Origin: Actinomyces sp. HMSC035G02
Lineage (GTDB): Bacteria > Actinomycetota > Actinomycetes > Actinomycetales > Actinomycetaceae
Length of the DNA: 64,000 bases
Direction of reading: 5' to 3'
Assembly (NCBI GenBank): GCA_001838165.1
Contig: KV835892.1
Span: 92,888-156,887, forward strand
In this document: positions 16,373-23,190 of the stretch, in pieces
Layout of the letters: the number at the start of each line of letters is the position of its first letter
Position numbering within the stretch: the stretch's first letter is position 1
Notes under the pieces: generated by a model
What the model was told of the DNA's origin: nothing
The model's input: only the letters and a program-made list of their open reading frames with translations
The model's database searches: none
Program-made: the position numbers and the translations under genes

Positions 16373-17652
16373 GTATTACGAAGCAGACGACGACGGTGCG
16401 AGCAGCAGCGGCGATCATGTATGCACACTTCGGGAAACCTGCTGACGTGAAGCATTCACGTGCGGCTGCATGGCGTTCGGACTTCCGTAACCCGTACGAC
16501 GCGATTACGTCTATCGAGTCGATGTTGAAGGGCACGGGGCGCAAGAACCAAGCGCTCATGGTGATCCAGTCGTTCTCAAAGGACGAGCTTGATCCTCGTG
16601 ATCCGATGACCCCGATGATCGTTGCTGATGCTGCCTACGCGCTTGCGAAAGAGGTTGCACCGAACTCACCGTGCGATGTCGTTGTGCACCTCGACAGCGA
16701 CGGTGGTAATCCCCACGCGCATATCACAATCGCGAACGTGGATCTCGTGACGGGAAAAGCAGCGAGGGAGAACGGTCTTGTTCATTGGGTCTTGAAAAAG
16801 GCCAACGACAAGATCATGCGAGAGATGGGTTTGCAGGTCTTGGAGCCTCACGCACTCGCTCATGACGTGAATAGATCGCGTTCCGGTAAGAGCGCTGAGG
16901 GTTTGACTGTTGATCAGCTCGATAAGAGCACGTGGAGAGAGTTTCTCGCTGATCGTGTTGATGAGGCGCTGGCTGATTCTCGCTCGGTGGATTTCGACTC
17001 GTTGCGCGCTGTTGCACGCGAGCACGGTGTGAGCATCGAGAAGAAGACCAGTGCAAAGAGCGAGGCTGAGGGTCGTGATCCGAGCGTCACGTATGCCCTC
17101 GTTGACGACAATGACGAGGCGCGCAGGTTCGGTCGTTCGAAGGCCGCGTGCACGGCTCGCAAGCTCGGTACTGATTACCAGTGGAGCGCTCTCCACGACA
17201 CGATGAATGAACGCATTATGCGAGAACAGGAGATAGAAGATGTCCAGAGCTATGGAGAAGATGGAAAGCAGCTCGATGCAGCGCTCGCAGAACTCAGAGC
17301 AGTTGAGCAAGATCGACGAGACGCTCCGCGTCTTGATTACTACGTTGACCTCGCAGAGCGAGCGAATAAAGAAGATCGAGGAGGCGCAGGTGAGCCTAAT
17401 GCTAGTGTTGACCTCCAAGACTTCGACTTCGGAAGCCTCAGAAGCCGACTCGCTGACGAACGACATCAACGCGATCAAGAAGACGCTGAACGAGCAGAGC
17501 GAGACGCTGAGCGAGCTCGGGGAGACCGTGAGCGACAAGCGCGTCCTGAAGCTGAGCGACGGCAGCGAAGTGAGCGCCTCCGAGCTGCAAGCGCACTCGA
17601 TGATGAAGCAGATCAAAGAGAAGATGACGGAGACGACTACGGCCTTGGGTGA
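16369..17652 (+). CDS. mobA: Relaxase / mobilization nuclease
   Basis: 427 residues. The N-terminal relaxase domain has VIQSFSKDEL and the metal-binding motif HLDSDGGNPHAHITIANVD, with H107 and HAH at 116-118. The second part (about 150-300) includes a DNA-binding-like stretch; the last 60 residues are almost only charged (repeats of ERAERDAER type). It would nick oriT and pilot the single strand during mobilization. The last 413 bases overlap, in another frame, the next gene. The low-complexity charged tail is what that overlap would predict. Confidence 0.85.
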   Translation: MSITKQTTTVRAAAAIMYAHFGKPADVKHSRAAAWRSDFRNPYDAITSIESMLKGTGRKNQALMVIQSFSKDELDPRDPMTPMIVADAAYALAKEVAPNSPCDVVVHLDSDGGNPHAHITIANVDLVTGKAARENGLVHWVLKKANDKIMREMGLQVLEPHALAHDVNRSRSGKSAEGLTVDQLDKSTWREFLADRVDEALADSRSVDFDSLRAVAREHGVSIEKKTSAKSEAEGRDPSVTYALVDDNDEARRFGRSKAACTARKLGTDYQWSALHDTMNERIMREQEIEDVQSYGEDGKQLDAALAELRAVEQDRRDAPRLDYYVDLAERANKEDRGGAGEPNASVDLQDFDFGSLRSRLADERHQRDQEDAERAERDAERARGDRERQARPEAERRQRSERLRAASALDDEADQREDDGDDYGLG

Positions 17653-18196
17653 GCTTAAGAAAACCGTTGGCAACGGCAGGACTGTGCGTGTCGATATGAG
17701 CAAACTCAGTGAGTACGCCGTCGGGGTGCTCGATGAGCGGCTTTCTGTGGCGGTGGAGGAGCGCGTTCAGCGCATTGAGAGCACTCTCGATGGGTATGAG
17801 CAGCGCGTTGTTGATATTGGCGCTCAGAAAGTCGCTGAAACCGCTCAGAAGGTCGCTGAGGTCTCAGACAAGGCTAACAAGGTGTTTGCGTCCCTAGAGC
17901 GCAATGAGCGCCGTCTAGAGGATCTGGAGGGGCGTATTCCATGGACGACGGTCGGAAAAGTTGCCATTGCTGTGCTACCGCTGTTCGCCTCGCTCTTGCT
18001 CGTGGGTGGCCTCGTGTGGGGCGTTATGAGCATGGTCGGCATCGGCCCACTCTTCGGCTGGGCATGGGCATCGTTCGCGGCAGCCTCGCTGTGGTGGCAG
18101 AAGGCGCTGATCGCTGCTGCGACGCTCGGTGGGGCAGCGTTGTTCATCTGGGTAGTCCTGCGGGTGAGCCGATGGGTCTACGAGGAACTCAGGTGA
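17240..18196 (+). CDS. Membrane-anchored coiled-coil protein, MobB-like, nested in the relaxase gene
   Basis: 318 residues, in frame +2 relative to the relaxase. Residues 1-120 and 150-230 are coiled coil (SKIDETLRVLITTLTSQSER; QKVAETAQKVAEVSDKANKV); about 235-310 hold two or three transmembrane helices, and the C terminus is short and basic. ATG 17240 has GGAG eight bases upstream, which argues for real translation within the relaxase gene. ColE1-type plasmids place mobB/mobD inside mobA in the same way, and MobB is a membrane-linked relaxosome protein; homology here is not shown, only analogy. Confidence 0.72.
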   Translation: MSRAMEKMESSSMQRSQNSEQLSKIDETLRVLITTLTSQSERIKKIEEAQVSLMLVLTSKTSTSEASEADSLTNDINAIKKTLNEQSETLSELGETVSDKRVLKLSDGSEVSASELQAHSMMKQIKEKMTETTTALGELKKTVGNGRTVRVDMSKLSEYAVGVLDERLSVAVEERVQRIESTLDGYEQRVVDIGAQKVAETAQKVAEVSDKANKVFASLERNERRLEDLEGRIPWTTVGKVAIAVLPLFASLLLVGGLVWGVMSMVGIGPLFGWAWASFAAASLWWQKALIAAATLGGAALFIWVVLRVSRWVYEELR

Positions 18197-18213
18197 GGAA
18201 GGAGGTGAGAAGG

Positions 18214-18372
18214 ATGGTGAAACCTGTGATTGGGACGGGCATCAAACTGGGCAAGCCTCGCGTCGAGGTCGATCACTCTCGGCCTATCAACAAGAACGCT
18301 GAGCGGCTCGATGGAACGGTGCGCAAAGGCGAGAGCGTTGTTGAGAGTATCAGCGCCGTGTTCTCGGTCTGA
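18214..18372 (+). CDS. 52-residue protein of unknown function
   Basis: Starts at ATG 18214 with AAGGAGG nine bases upstream, a very strong ribosome binding site 17 bases after the preceding stop. Composition is polar and basic (TGIKLGKPRVEVDH, SRPINKNAERLDG), with no transmembrane helix. It ends the high-GC mobilization part of the element. No family recognised. Confidence 0.55.
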   Translation: MVKPVIGTGIKLGKPRVEVDHSRPINKNAERLDGTVRKGESVVESISAVFSV

Positions 18373-18520
18373 TCAACAGTCTAAAGTAATTAGGCTAAAT
18401 CATAGTCAGATCTGAACATTCTGAAAGTTGCCCCTACTAACCTTGCATCGTTGTATCATAGCAGTGCGGGTAACCTTCTGTTACCTGAATATGTTCAGAT
18501 TCTGAGAGCTTGGAGAAGTC
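18373..18520 (+). promoter_or_regulatory. Upstream region of the lanthipeptide gene with operator-like dyads
   Basis: AT-rich. A 10-bp inverted repeat, ATCTGAACAT (18410-18419) with ATGTTCAGAT (18491-18500), spans the region. Inside lie the palindrome TCAGATCTGA (18406-18415), a dyad GGTAAC-CTTCT-GTTACC (18469-18485) and a -10-like TATCAT (18454-18459). No -35 with ideal spacing is evident. The dyads suggest a regulator acting on the precursor gene; no regulator gene is in the cargo. Confidence 0.4.
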
Positions 18521-18793
18521 GTGGTAACCGTTGACCTTGACACCCGTGTTGAAGAGGTTGAGGAAGCTGTTTGTCCTCAAATCACCTCGAAGTTCCTGTG
18601 CGCCCCTGGGTGCCCGACGGGTGGCATTGCATGCTTCACTACCCAGTGTACTAACGGCTGCAGCATCTCTGTTGGCTGCAAGTGGTTAGTAGCTTTGTCG
18701 CAGCAGTCGGCCCTGGAGGTAAAGCATCCTAGGCCTTACCTCCAGGGCCGTTTTCTTAGAAAGGTAGGCCATGCCAGCTATATCGGTAACTGA
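18521..18793 (+). CDS. lanA: Nisin-like class I lanthipeptide precursor (C terminus probably frameshifted)
   Basis: GTG start with GGAG five bases upstream. A 20-residue leader contains VDLD at 4-7, matching the FNLD/FDLD box read by LanB enzymes, and ends in PQ like the subtilin leader. The core begins ITSKFLCAPGC, closely resembling nisin/gallidermin starts, and continues to the Lys at core position 34 with six Cys (7, 11, 18, 23, 27, 33) and eight Ser/Thr. The Thr that makes ring B in nisin (position 8) is Ala. The frame then runs 37 residues further through a strong terminator, although two TAG stops follow at once in the +1 frame. No LanB, LanC, LanM, LanP or LanT is present in the window. 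Confidence 0.75.
   Translation: MVTVDLDTRVEEVEEAVCPQITSKFLCAPGCPTGGIACFTTQCTNGCSISVGCKWLVALSQQSALEVKHPRPYLQGRFLRKVGHASYIGN
18708..18757 (+). terminator. Terminator/attenuator after the lanthipeptide core
   Basis: Perfect 15-bp stem, CGGCCCTGGAGGTAA with TTACCTCCAGGGCCG, 13-base loop, then TTTTCTT. It lies inside the present reading frame, which indicates that the ancestral precursor ended before it. Partial read-through would give high precursor and low transporter expression, as in other lan operons. Confidence 0.85.
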
Positions 18794-19427
18794 TTTGTCG
18801 GTTGGGTACAAGAATTCCCCAGTAGTGAGCGGCATTAACTTGCAGCTAAATACTGGCAGGATAATCTGCCTCCTTGGACCAAATGGAGCAGGTAAAACCA
18901 CCTTAATGAAAACGCTCCTTGGTCGGATAAAACCAGTAAGTGGCCACATTAGATACGATCAGACAGACATTAGCGAAATGTCAGCTGCAATCGACCATCC
19001 AAGCTACTTTCCGTATCTGAGTGGTAAACAAAATGTACAGGTCGTCGCGGCATTCTGGGGTCTGGATGTTGATCCCGAGTCGGCCTTGGATAGTGTGGGC
19101 ATCGTCCGCGCTGCCCACGGGCGGAAAGCCAAGGACTACTCGACCGGCATGAAGGAACGGCTGGAGCTTTGTCTTGCTTTATTATCTAGACCAAAATTTT
19201 TGTTCCTTGATGAGCCACAGAATGGTTTGGATCCAGATGGCATGATCTCCTTGTCTGCGACGCTTCGTCGTTATCGGGACGAAGGGAACTGCGTTGTAAT
19301 ATCAACGCACCTCCTCCATGAGATTCAAGGCGTCCCGGATGAGTGTGTCGTAGTTCGTAACGGCAAAGCTTTGCATATCCCCGACCTCAACGGCGTGAAT
19401 CTCGCGGACCTATATCACCGGAGGTAG
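18771..19427 (+). CDS. lanF: ABC transporter ATP-binding protein, LanF/BcrA type
   Basis: 218 residues. Walker A GPNGAGKT at 36-43, signature YSTGMKERL (123-131) in place of LSGGQ as in LanF and BcrA proteins, Walker B FLFLDEP at 143-149, H-loop His in ISTHLLHE. In LanF proteins the Q-loop glutamine is Glu (E-loop); here the equivalent position is Asp75 (AAIDHPSYFP). AAAGG lies before ATG 18771. With the two permeases it would expel a lantibiotic-type peptide from the membrane to protect the cell. Base composition is clearly lower in GC than the chromosome, pointing to a foreign source. Confidence 0.85.
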   Translation: MPAISVTDLSVGYKNSPVVSGINLQLNTGRIICLLGPNGAGKTTLMKTLLGRIKPVSGHIRYDQTDISEMSAAIDHPSYFPYLSGKQNVQVVAAFWGLDVDPESALDSVGIVRAAHGRKAKDYSTGMKERLELCLALLSRPKFLFLDEPQNGLDPDGMISLSATLRRYRDEGNCVVISTHLLHEIQGVPDECVVVRNGKALHIPDLNGVNLADLYHRR

Positions 19428-19431
19428 GGCC

Positions 19432-20157
19432 ATGCCAATCACTTCAGCTATCCGCGCTTTGCTTACTTACTATTGGAATATCTGGTATATTCTCGCGGCT
19501 ATCTTGGGCTCAATGGCGTCGCTATTCCTCGGTGCATGGATTTCAAGTGAGGCAAGCGGAACTCCAATAACAGGGGGATACAGCTTCTTCTTTACTGGAA
19601 CGCAGCCACTAATTTCCCTCGCATTACTCTTTATCCTTGATGCTAGGGTTTCCAAGGTCCACTACGGGGGTTTGCCTCAGCAGGTATACATTGCTTGGTT
19701 GCCTAGCGTCCTGCGCACTATCTGTCGAACGCTTTCAATAATTCTTGTGAACCTGCTTAGTGTGCTGTTATTCGATCTAACAATGGTTTTGTCTGGTTCG
19801 AAGATGCACTCTGGGCTAGCGACCCTGCTTTGCTTTCTTACCTTCCAAAGTATACTAATTGCTCTGATCTACTCGACATTAGAAAGTCTCTCAAAACCTC
19901 CGACTGCCGCGGTAATTTCAGGTGTTCTTCTGTACTCCTGGATAGTGCTACCCGGTAACCTAGCAGACAATGCTACCCCATACATATCAAACGCCCTCCA
20001 CTCCGTAGGACTGAATCTCAATGGTACCGCAATCTCGTTCGTAGATATCCAGGAGCAATCAAATTTCGGTTTCTCTGCGCTTATCCCGGTAGCAATCCTA
20101 ATTATTACCTATGTTCTTGTGGCTAGGTTTCGAAGTAAAGGAGCAGTAAGAAAATGA
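19432..20157 (+). CDS. ABC transporter permease, LanE/LanG-like (first)
   Basis: 241 residues with about six hydrophobic helices (for example NIWYILAAILGSMASLFLGA, SIILVNLLSVLLFDLTMVL, ALIPVAILIITYVLVARF), no signal peptide and no catalytic domain. Size, topology and place after the BcrA-like ATPase fit the permease of a LanFEG lantibiotic immunity transporter; sequence identity to a named family cannot be judged by eye. Start is four bases after the ATPase stop; the end overlaps the next gene (ATGA). Confidence 0.7.
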   Translation: MPITSAIRALLTYYWNIWYILAAILGSMASLFLGAWISSEASGTPITGGYSFFFTGTQPLISLALLFILDARVSKVHYGGLPQQVYIAWLPSVLRTICRTLSIILVNLLSVLLFDLTMVLSGSKMHSGLATLLCFLTFQSILIALIYSTLESLSKPPTAAVISGVLLYSWIVLPGNLADNATPYISNALHSVGLNLNGTAISFVDIQEQSNFGFSALIPVAILIITYVLVARFRSKGAVRK

Positions 20158-20777
20158 AGTCTTTGTGTTCTATCGAGCGAATCGCAATCATTCGTTGGGT
20201 CACGATCGCTTATCTCGGTGCGCTAGTTCTTCCGCTACTGTTTCTCCGTTATGGAAATACCATTGCCGTAGCGCAATCCGCGATACTCATCATGCTCCCA
20301 ATTGCCACGGCAGGTCTAGCTTTATCGCATGCTAAGGTCCCTGCCTCGTACGTCTCGTTTAGTATTCACGATAAAGTTCTGCTCCGGTTCATTGCTAAAT
20401 CGCTGCTTCTCGCACAAGTAGTTAACCTTTGTTTGAGTCTGCTTTATGTCTCTATCATTGGCGAGCTTATTAATGAGCGACTGTCGAGTCATACTGCTTT
20501 AGTACTTGTTTTCTCTTCGGTTGTGCTAACTCTGGCCTGTTTTGCGCTTCGGCTTTGGACTACTTCATTAGTTTCATGGATTGTTATCATCTTTTTTGTG
20601 GTGGCAGGTCTTCCGATTAGCACAGGTAATTTTGCAAACTCACCGATCTTATTTGCTGTCGTTCCCACGACTTGGATTTTAAAAGGTGCCACCTTTGGCT
20701 CCTATATATTTTCTACCGGGATTCTGTTGGCTGCGATAAGTTCGGGGTTTTTACTGAGGTCAGTGAAACGTGCATAG
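20154..20777 (+). CDS. ABC transporter permease, LanE/LanG-like (second)
   Basis: 207 residues with about six hydrophobic helices, including VTIAYLGALVLPLLFL and VVLTLACFALRLWTTSLVSW. It is the third gene of the transporter unit and translationally coupled to the first permease. A pair of different short permeases after one ATPase is the LanFEG pattern. No regulator or modification gene follows; the next 600 bases are IS debris. Confidence 0.68.
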   Translation: MKSLCSIERIAIIRWVTIAYLGALVLPLLFLRYGNTIAVAQSAILIMLPIATAGLALSHAKVPASYVSFSIHDKVLLRFIAKSLLLAQVVNLCLSLLYVSIIGELINERLSSHTALVLVFSSVVLTLACFALRLWTTSLVSWIVIIFFVVAGLPISTGNFANSPILFAVVPTTWILKGATFGSYIFSTGILLAAISSGFLLRSVKRA

Positions 20778-21074
20778 CTATACTATGCTTGGAAAACCGC
20801 ATGTGAGGATAGCTGCACTTCCAACGGATAGGTTTCCAAGTGACGGCAAAGCGAAGTCAGCGTTTGCTAAACTGTTCTATCGAATCCCAGTTTGAGATCG
20901 GTCCTTGCAAGTTCCACACCTTCGTTTTATTCCGCTATCACGAAGGCTATTTCCGGCTCTTCCGAGTTGAGTGTGGGTGACCGGGTATTGGTCGGGGGTT
21001 GTGGGTAGAGGTCGAGGTCCTTGATAATGAGCGGACTTCTACCACCGCGATCTTCAAAGGACCTCGACAATGTC
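20778..21074. other. Non-coding stretch with possible IS end
   Basis: No credible gene. An inverted repeat GTCGAGGTCCTT (21011-21022) with AAGGACCTCGAC (21057-21068) encloses 34 bases. GGCTCTTCCGAGTT at about 20955 resembles the terminal repeats of ISL3-family elements, but no transposase frame accompanies it. Probably debris of an insertion sequence downstream of the transporter genes. Confidence 0.35.
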
Positions 21075-21332
21075 GGGTTATAGGACATTTCGTGTTACTG
21101 GGGTTAGTCCCAGGTGTTGTGGTAGGGGGTGGTGTGGTGGAGTTCGTTCCAGCAAATTGCGTCGCCCCAGCCGGGGATGGTGCCGGCGGCTTGGCGGGTT
21201 TGACAGGCTTGGTACCAGGCGTTTTCGAGGGCTGCGTCGGTGGGCATGGTGGCCAGGATTGTCGCTGCTGGCTGGGGGGCAGAGTGGGTGTAGCACCACC
21301 CCCTACCAGCAACACGTAGTGTCCTATAACCC
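21075..21332 (-). mobile_element. 258-bp deletion derivative of an insertion sequence
   Basis: Terminal inverted repeats of 27 bp match at 24 positions (left 21075-21101, right 21306-21332, both beginning GGGTTATAGGACA when read inward). Inside, on the minus strand, an open frame from about 21247 to 21104 encodes AALENAWYQACQTRQAAG and ends HHTTPYHNTWD, which looks like the C-terminal end of a transposase. No target duplication is visible. The transposase is otherwise gone, so it could move only in trans. Confidence 0.5.
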
Positions 21333-21341
21333 AGAAAGAAA

Positions 21342-21378
21342 GCTCTCCCTGGAAGCCACTGAGGCTTCCAGGGAGAGC
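21342..21378 (-). terminator. Terminator of ardA
   Basis: Perfect 16-bp stem, GCTCTCCCTGGAAGCC with its complement, loop ACTGA (plus strand reading), and a T-rich tail on the minus strand (TTTCTTTCT). It begins two bases after the ardA stop. Confidence 0.88.
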
Positions 21379-21380
21379 AG

Positions 21381-21914
21381 TCAGAGAGTGCGAAAGACGA
21401 ATACACCGCTATCAACGGCATCCGCAACGGTGTAGTCGAATTCGAGGTCGTGAATCCACGCGTCCCAGTCGAAGAAACGCTGCGCCTCCTCAGGCCATCC
21501 TTCCATCAGACAGATGTCCTCAGCGAGCTGTGTCGCGTAGTCCTCGAACGAGTCCCAGCAACCACAGTAGCGCTCCTTAAAGTCGGACGTGCTCGGTAGA
21601 TCATCACCTTCCGCAACGTAGCATCCGGAATCTACCCACGCGAGCAGTGCAGGCCACTGTACTTCGCCTACCTCGTCAAAGACTTCACCCCAAAGCTGTG
21701 CTGTATCGGGTGACATTTCGCTGGTTCCTGTGGGGAACCCCTCGTGATCAAAGATCCATAGCTCGTCGTGATATGTGGGGCCAAGGTGTAGGTCTTCAGG
21801 TGTTACCTCACCGGCTTCTTCTGCCGGGAACCATCTCCCGTTGAGTATGCCTTCGTTATAGCAGGCTAGACAGCCGATCCAGACCGATGGGCGAACTGTA
21901 GTTTGAGCAATCAT
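21381..21914 (-). CDS. ardA: Antirestriction protein ArdA
   Basis: 177 residues, acidic. ArdA landmarks are present: WIGCLACYNEGILNGRWFPA near the N terminus, ELWIFDHEGFP, and near the C terminus WIHDLEFDYTVADAVDSGVFVF. ArdA mimics B-form DNA and blocks type I restriction enzymes when an element enters a new host. Start ATG has GGGAGG six to eight bases upstream. It is separate from the mobilization genes, close to attR, and has its own terminator. Confidence 0.93.
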   Translation of the reverse strand: MIAQTTVRPSVWIGCLACYNEGILNGRWFPAEEAGEVTPEDLHLGPTYHDELWIFDHEGFPTGTSEMSPDTAQLWGEVFDEVGEVQWPALLAWVDSGCYVAEGDDLPSTSDFKERYCGCWDSFEDYATQLAEDICLMEGWPEEAQRFFDWDAWIHDLEFDYTVADAVDSGVFVFRTL

Positions 21915-22258
21915 TTCAACCTCCCGAGTAGGTGGAGGTGAGGCCGGGCAGTCCAGCTCGGGTAAGGACGCACACAGGCGACCTCACCTCCAACGAGTGG
22001 CTCGGGGTCGCACTGCGAGCCCCGCTCCTCGGCGTGAGAGTTCTTAGAAGCTCAACCACTTGGCGAGCTCACTACGCGAGCAACGCCCCTCAGCGCCCCT
22101 TCGGGGCGTTAATCGATAACGGACTCGGGATGGTTTTGTAAAGCAAAGAGAGTAGATAAAAGAGTAGAGACACGCCTCAACCTGAGCTGGACGACGGCTA
22201 CGAGTTCTAAGGAATCTCAAGATGAGTTTCAAGATGAGATTGAGGGAAACACGACGAA
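21915..22258. other. ardA upstream region to element end: hairpins, no supported gene
   Basis: GGAGGTGAGG (21934-21943) pairs with CCTCACCTCC (21982-21991); GGCTCG near 22001 pairs with CGAGCC near 22016; CGCCCC-TTCG-GGGCG (about 22092-22106) is a stable tetraloop hairpin. A 69-codon plus frame (21932-22141) crosses all of these and is judged spurious. Such hairpins upstream of ardA may act as a single-strand promoter or a second-strand initiation site in transfer (inference). Confidence 0.4.
22217..22240 (+). repeat. Probable integrase arm-type site, right
   Basis: Two TCAAGATGAG copies in a 24-base block matching 11801-11824 at 20 of 24 positions, 53 bases inside the right attachment repeat. 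Confidence 0.5.
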
Positions 22259-22289
22259 GCCCGGAACCTCAATCGTTGAGATTCCGGGC
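22259..22289 (-). terminator. Element-supplied terminator of tRNA-Pro
   Basis: GCCCGGAA and CTCAA pair with TTGAG and TTCCGGGC around a TCG loop, with one mismatch. It lies directly behind the tRNA 3' end on the element side and replaces the original terminator now 10.7 kb away. Confidence 0.65.
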
Positions 22290-22292
22290 ATT

Positions 22293-22369
<77 letters not shown>

Positions 22370-22589
22370 TATTTAGTTCGTCGCCGTGGCGACCTGTAGA
22401 ACTATAGCGCACCTTGCCAAGCAGAGGCAAGCCGACCACAGTGCGCCGCGACACACTGCCGCATCCTCCTGCTCCTACGTTAGATCAACCCGTGCCCGAT
22501 GTCGGAAAACGGAACAAATGTTTCAATGCGTGCAAGGCGACTACACTGGCATCTGTCCGCACACCTTGCATCCATGAGAGTTCCTTCTA

Positions 22590-23126
22590 ATGAACAGTCG
22601 ACGCCTCCTTTCCGGCACCGCAACCCTTGCTCTAGCAGCCGCAGGCTTCCTTGCACCCGCATTCATCACGCAGGGGTCCACTGCGCTAGCGAGCCCGACG
22701 GTGAGCACGCTTGCAGGTGCCCCCGCACAGGCGCCCACTAGCATCACTCCGGGAACGCGAGCACAGACGCAGGCCGTGACGATGCCGACGAGACGCGTCC
22801 GAATCCGTTCGCATTCCGATAACCCCGTCGTCACCATCATTTCGCTCGTGCTGGCAGTACTCATCGTCGGAGGTGGCATCCTGGTACGTTACGCGATATT
22901 TAAGGCCACGCAGCGCAACTCGACCCCGCCGACCGCGTTCAATGGCCCCAACGGACCGCAGTACGGCGTCACGCCAAACACCTACGGCACCGCGAACTAC
23001 CCGCGGGCAGGCGCACCCCAGCCCGGCTCCCAGGTGTACGGCACCGGAGCGTACGGTAACCCGCAGGGCGGATATCCGTCCAGCGGCGCGCAGGGCGGGC
23101 AAGGACCCTACGGAACGGGATTCTGA
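22590..23126 (+). CDS. Secreted or membrane protein with Gly/Pro/Tyr-rich tail, unknown function
   Basis: 178 residues. A signal peptide (MNSRRLLSGTATLALAAAGF, likely cut near STALA-SP) is followed by a short linker, a transmembrane helix at about 79-103 (VVTIISLVLAVLIVGGGILV) and a low-complexity tail of Gly, Pro, Tyr, Asn and Gln. Not recognised as a named family. Possible promoter TGTTTC, 17 bases, TACACT (about 22549). It converges on cmk with a shared terminator. Confidence 0.65.
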   Translation: MNSRRLLSGTATLALAAAGFLAPAFITQGSTALASPTVSTLAGAPAQAPTSITPGTRAQTQAVTMPTRRVRIRSHSDNPVVTIISLVLAVLIVGGGILVRYAIFKATQRNSTPPTAFNGPNGPQYGVTPNTYGTANYPRAGAPQPGSQVYGTGAYGNPQGGYPSSGAQGGQGPYGTGF

Positions 23127-23136
23127 GCCCTTCACC

Positions 23137-23172
23137 GTGAGTGCCCCGTACCTTTCGGTACGGGGCACTCAC
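23137..23172. terminator. Bidirectional terminator between the secreted-protein gene and cmk
   Basis: Perfect 16-bp stem, GTGAGTGCCCCGTACC with its complement, loop TTTC. Confidence 0.8.
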
Positions 23173-23190
23173 GTATGTTGCTACTTACTC

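Noticed and set aside
16666..17703. 345-codon minus-strand frame opposite the relaxase
   Set aside because: Ser/Leu-rich antisense shadow of the relaxase and the nested gene.
21932..22141. 69-residue plus-strand protein upstream of ardA
   Set aside because: It runs through three inverted repeats in the ardA promoter region and has no coding signature.
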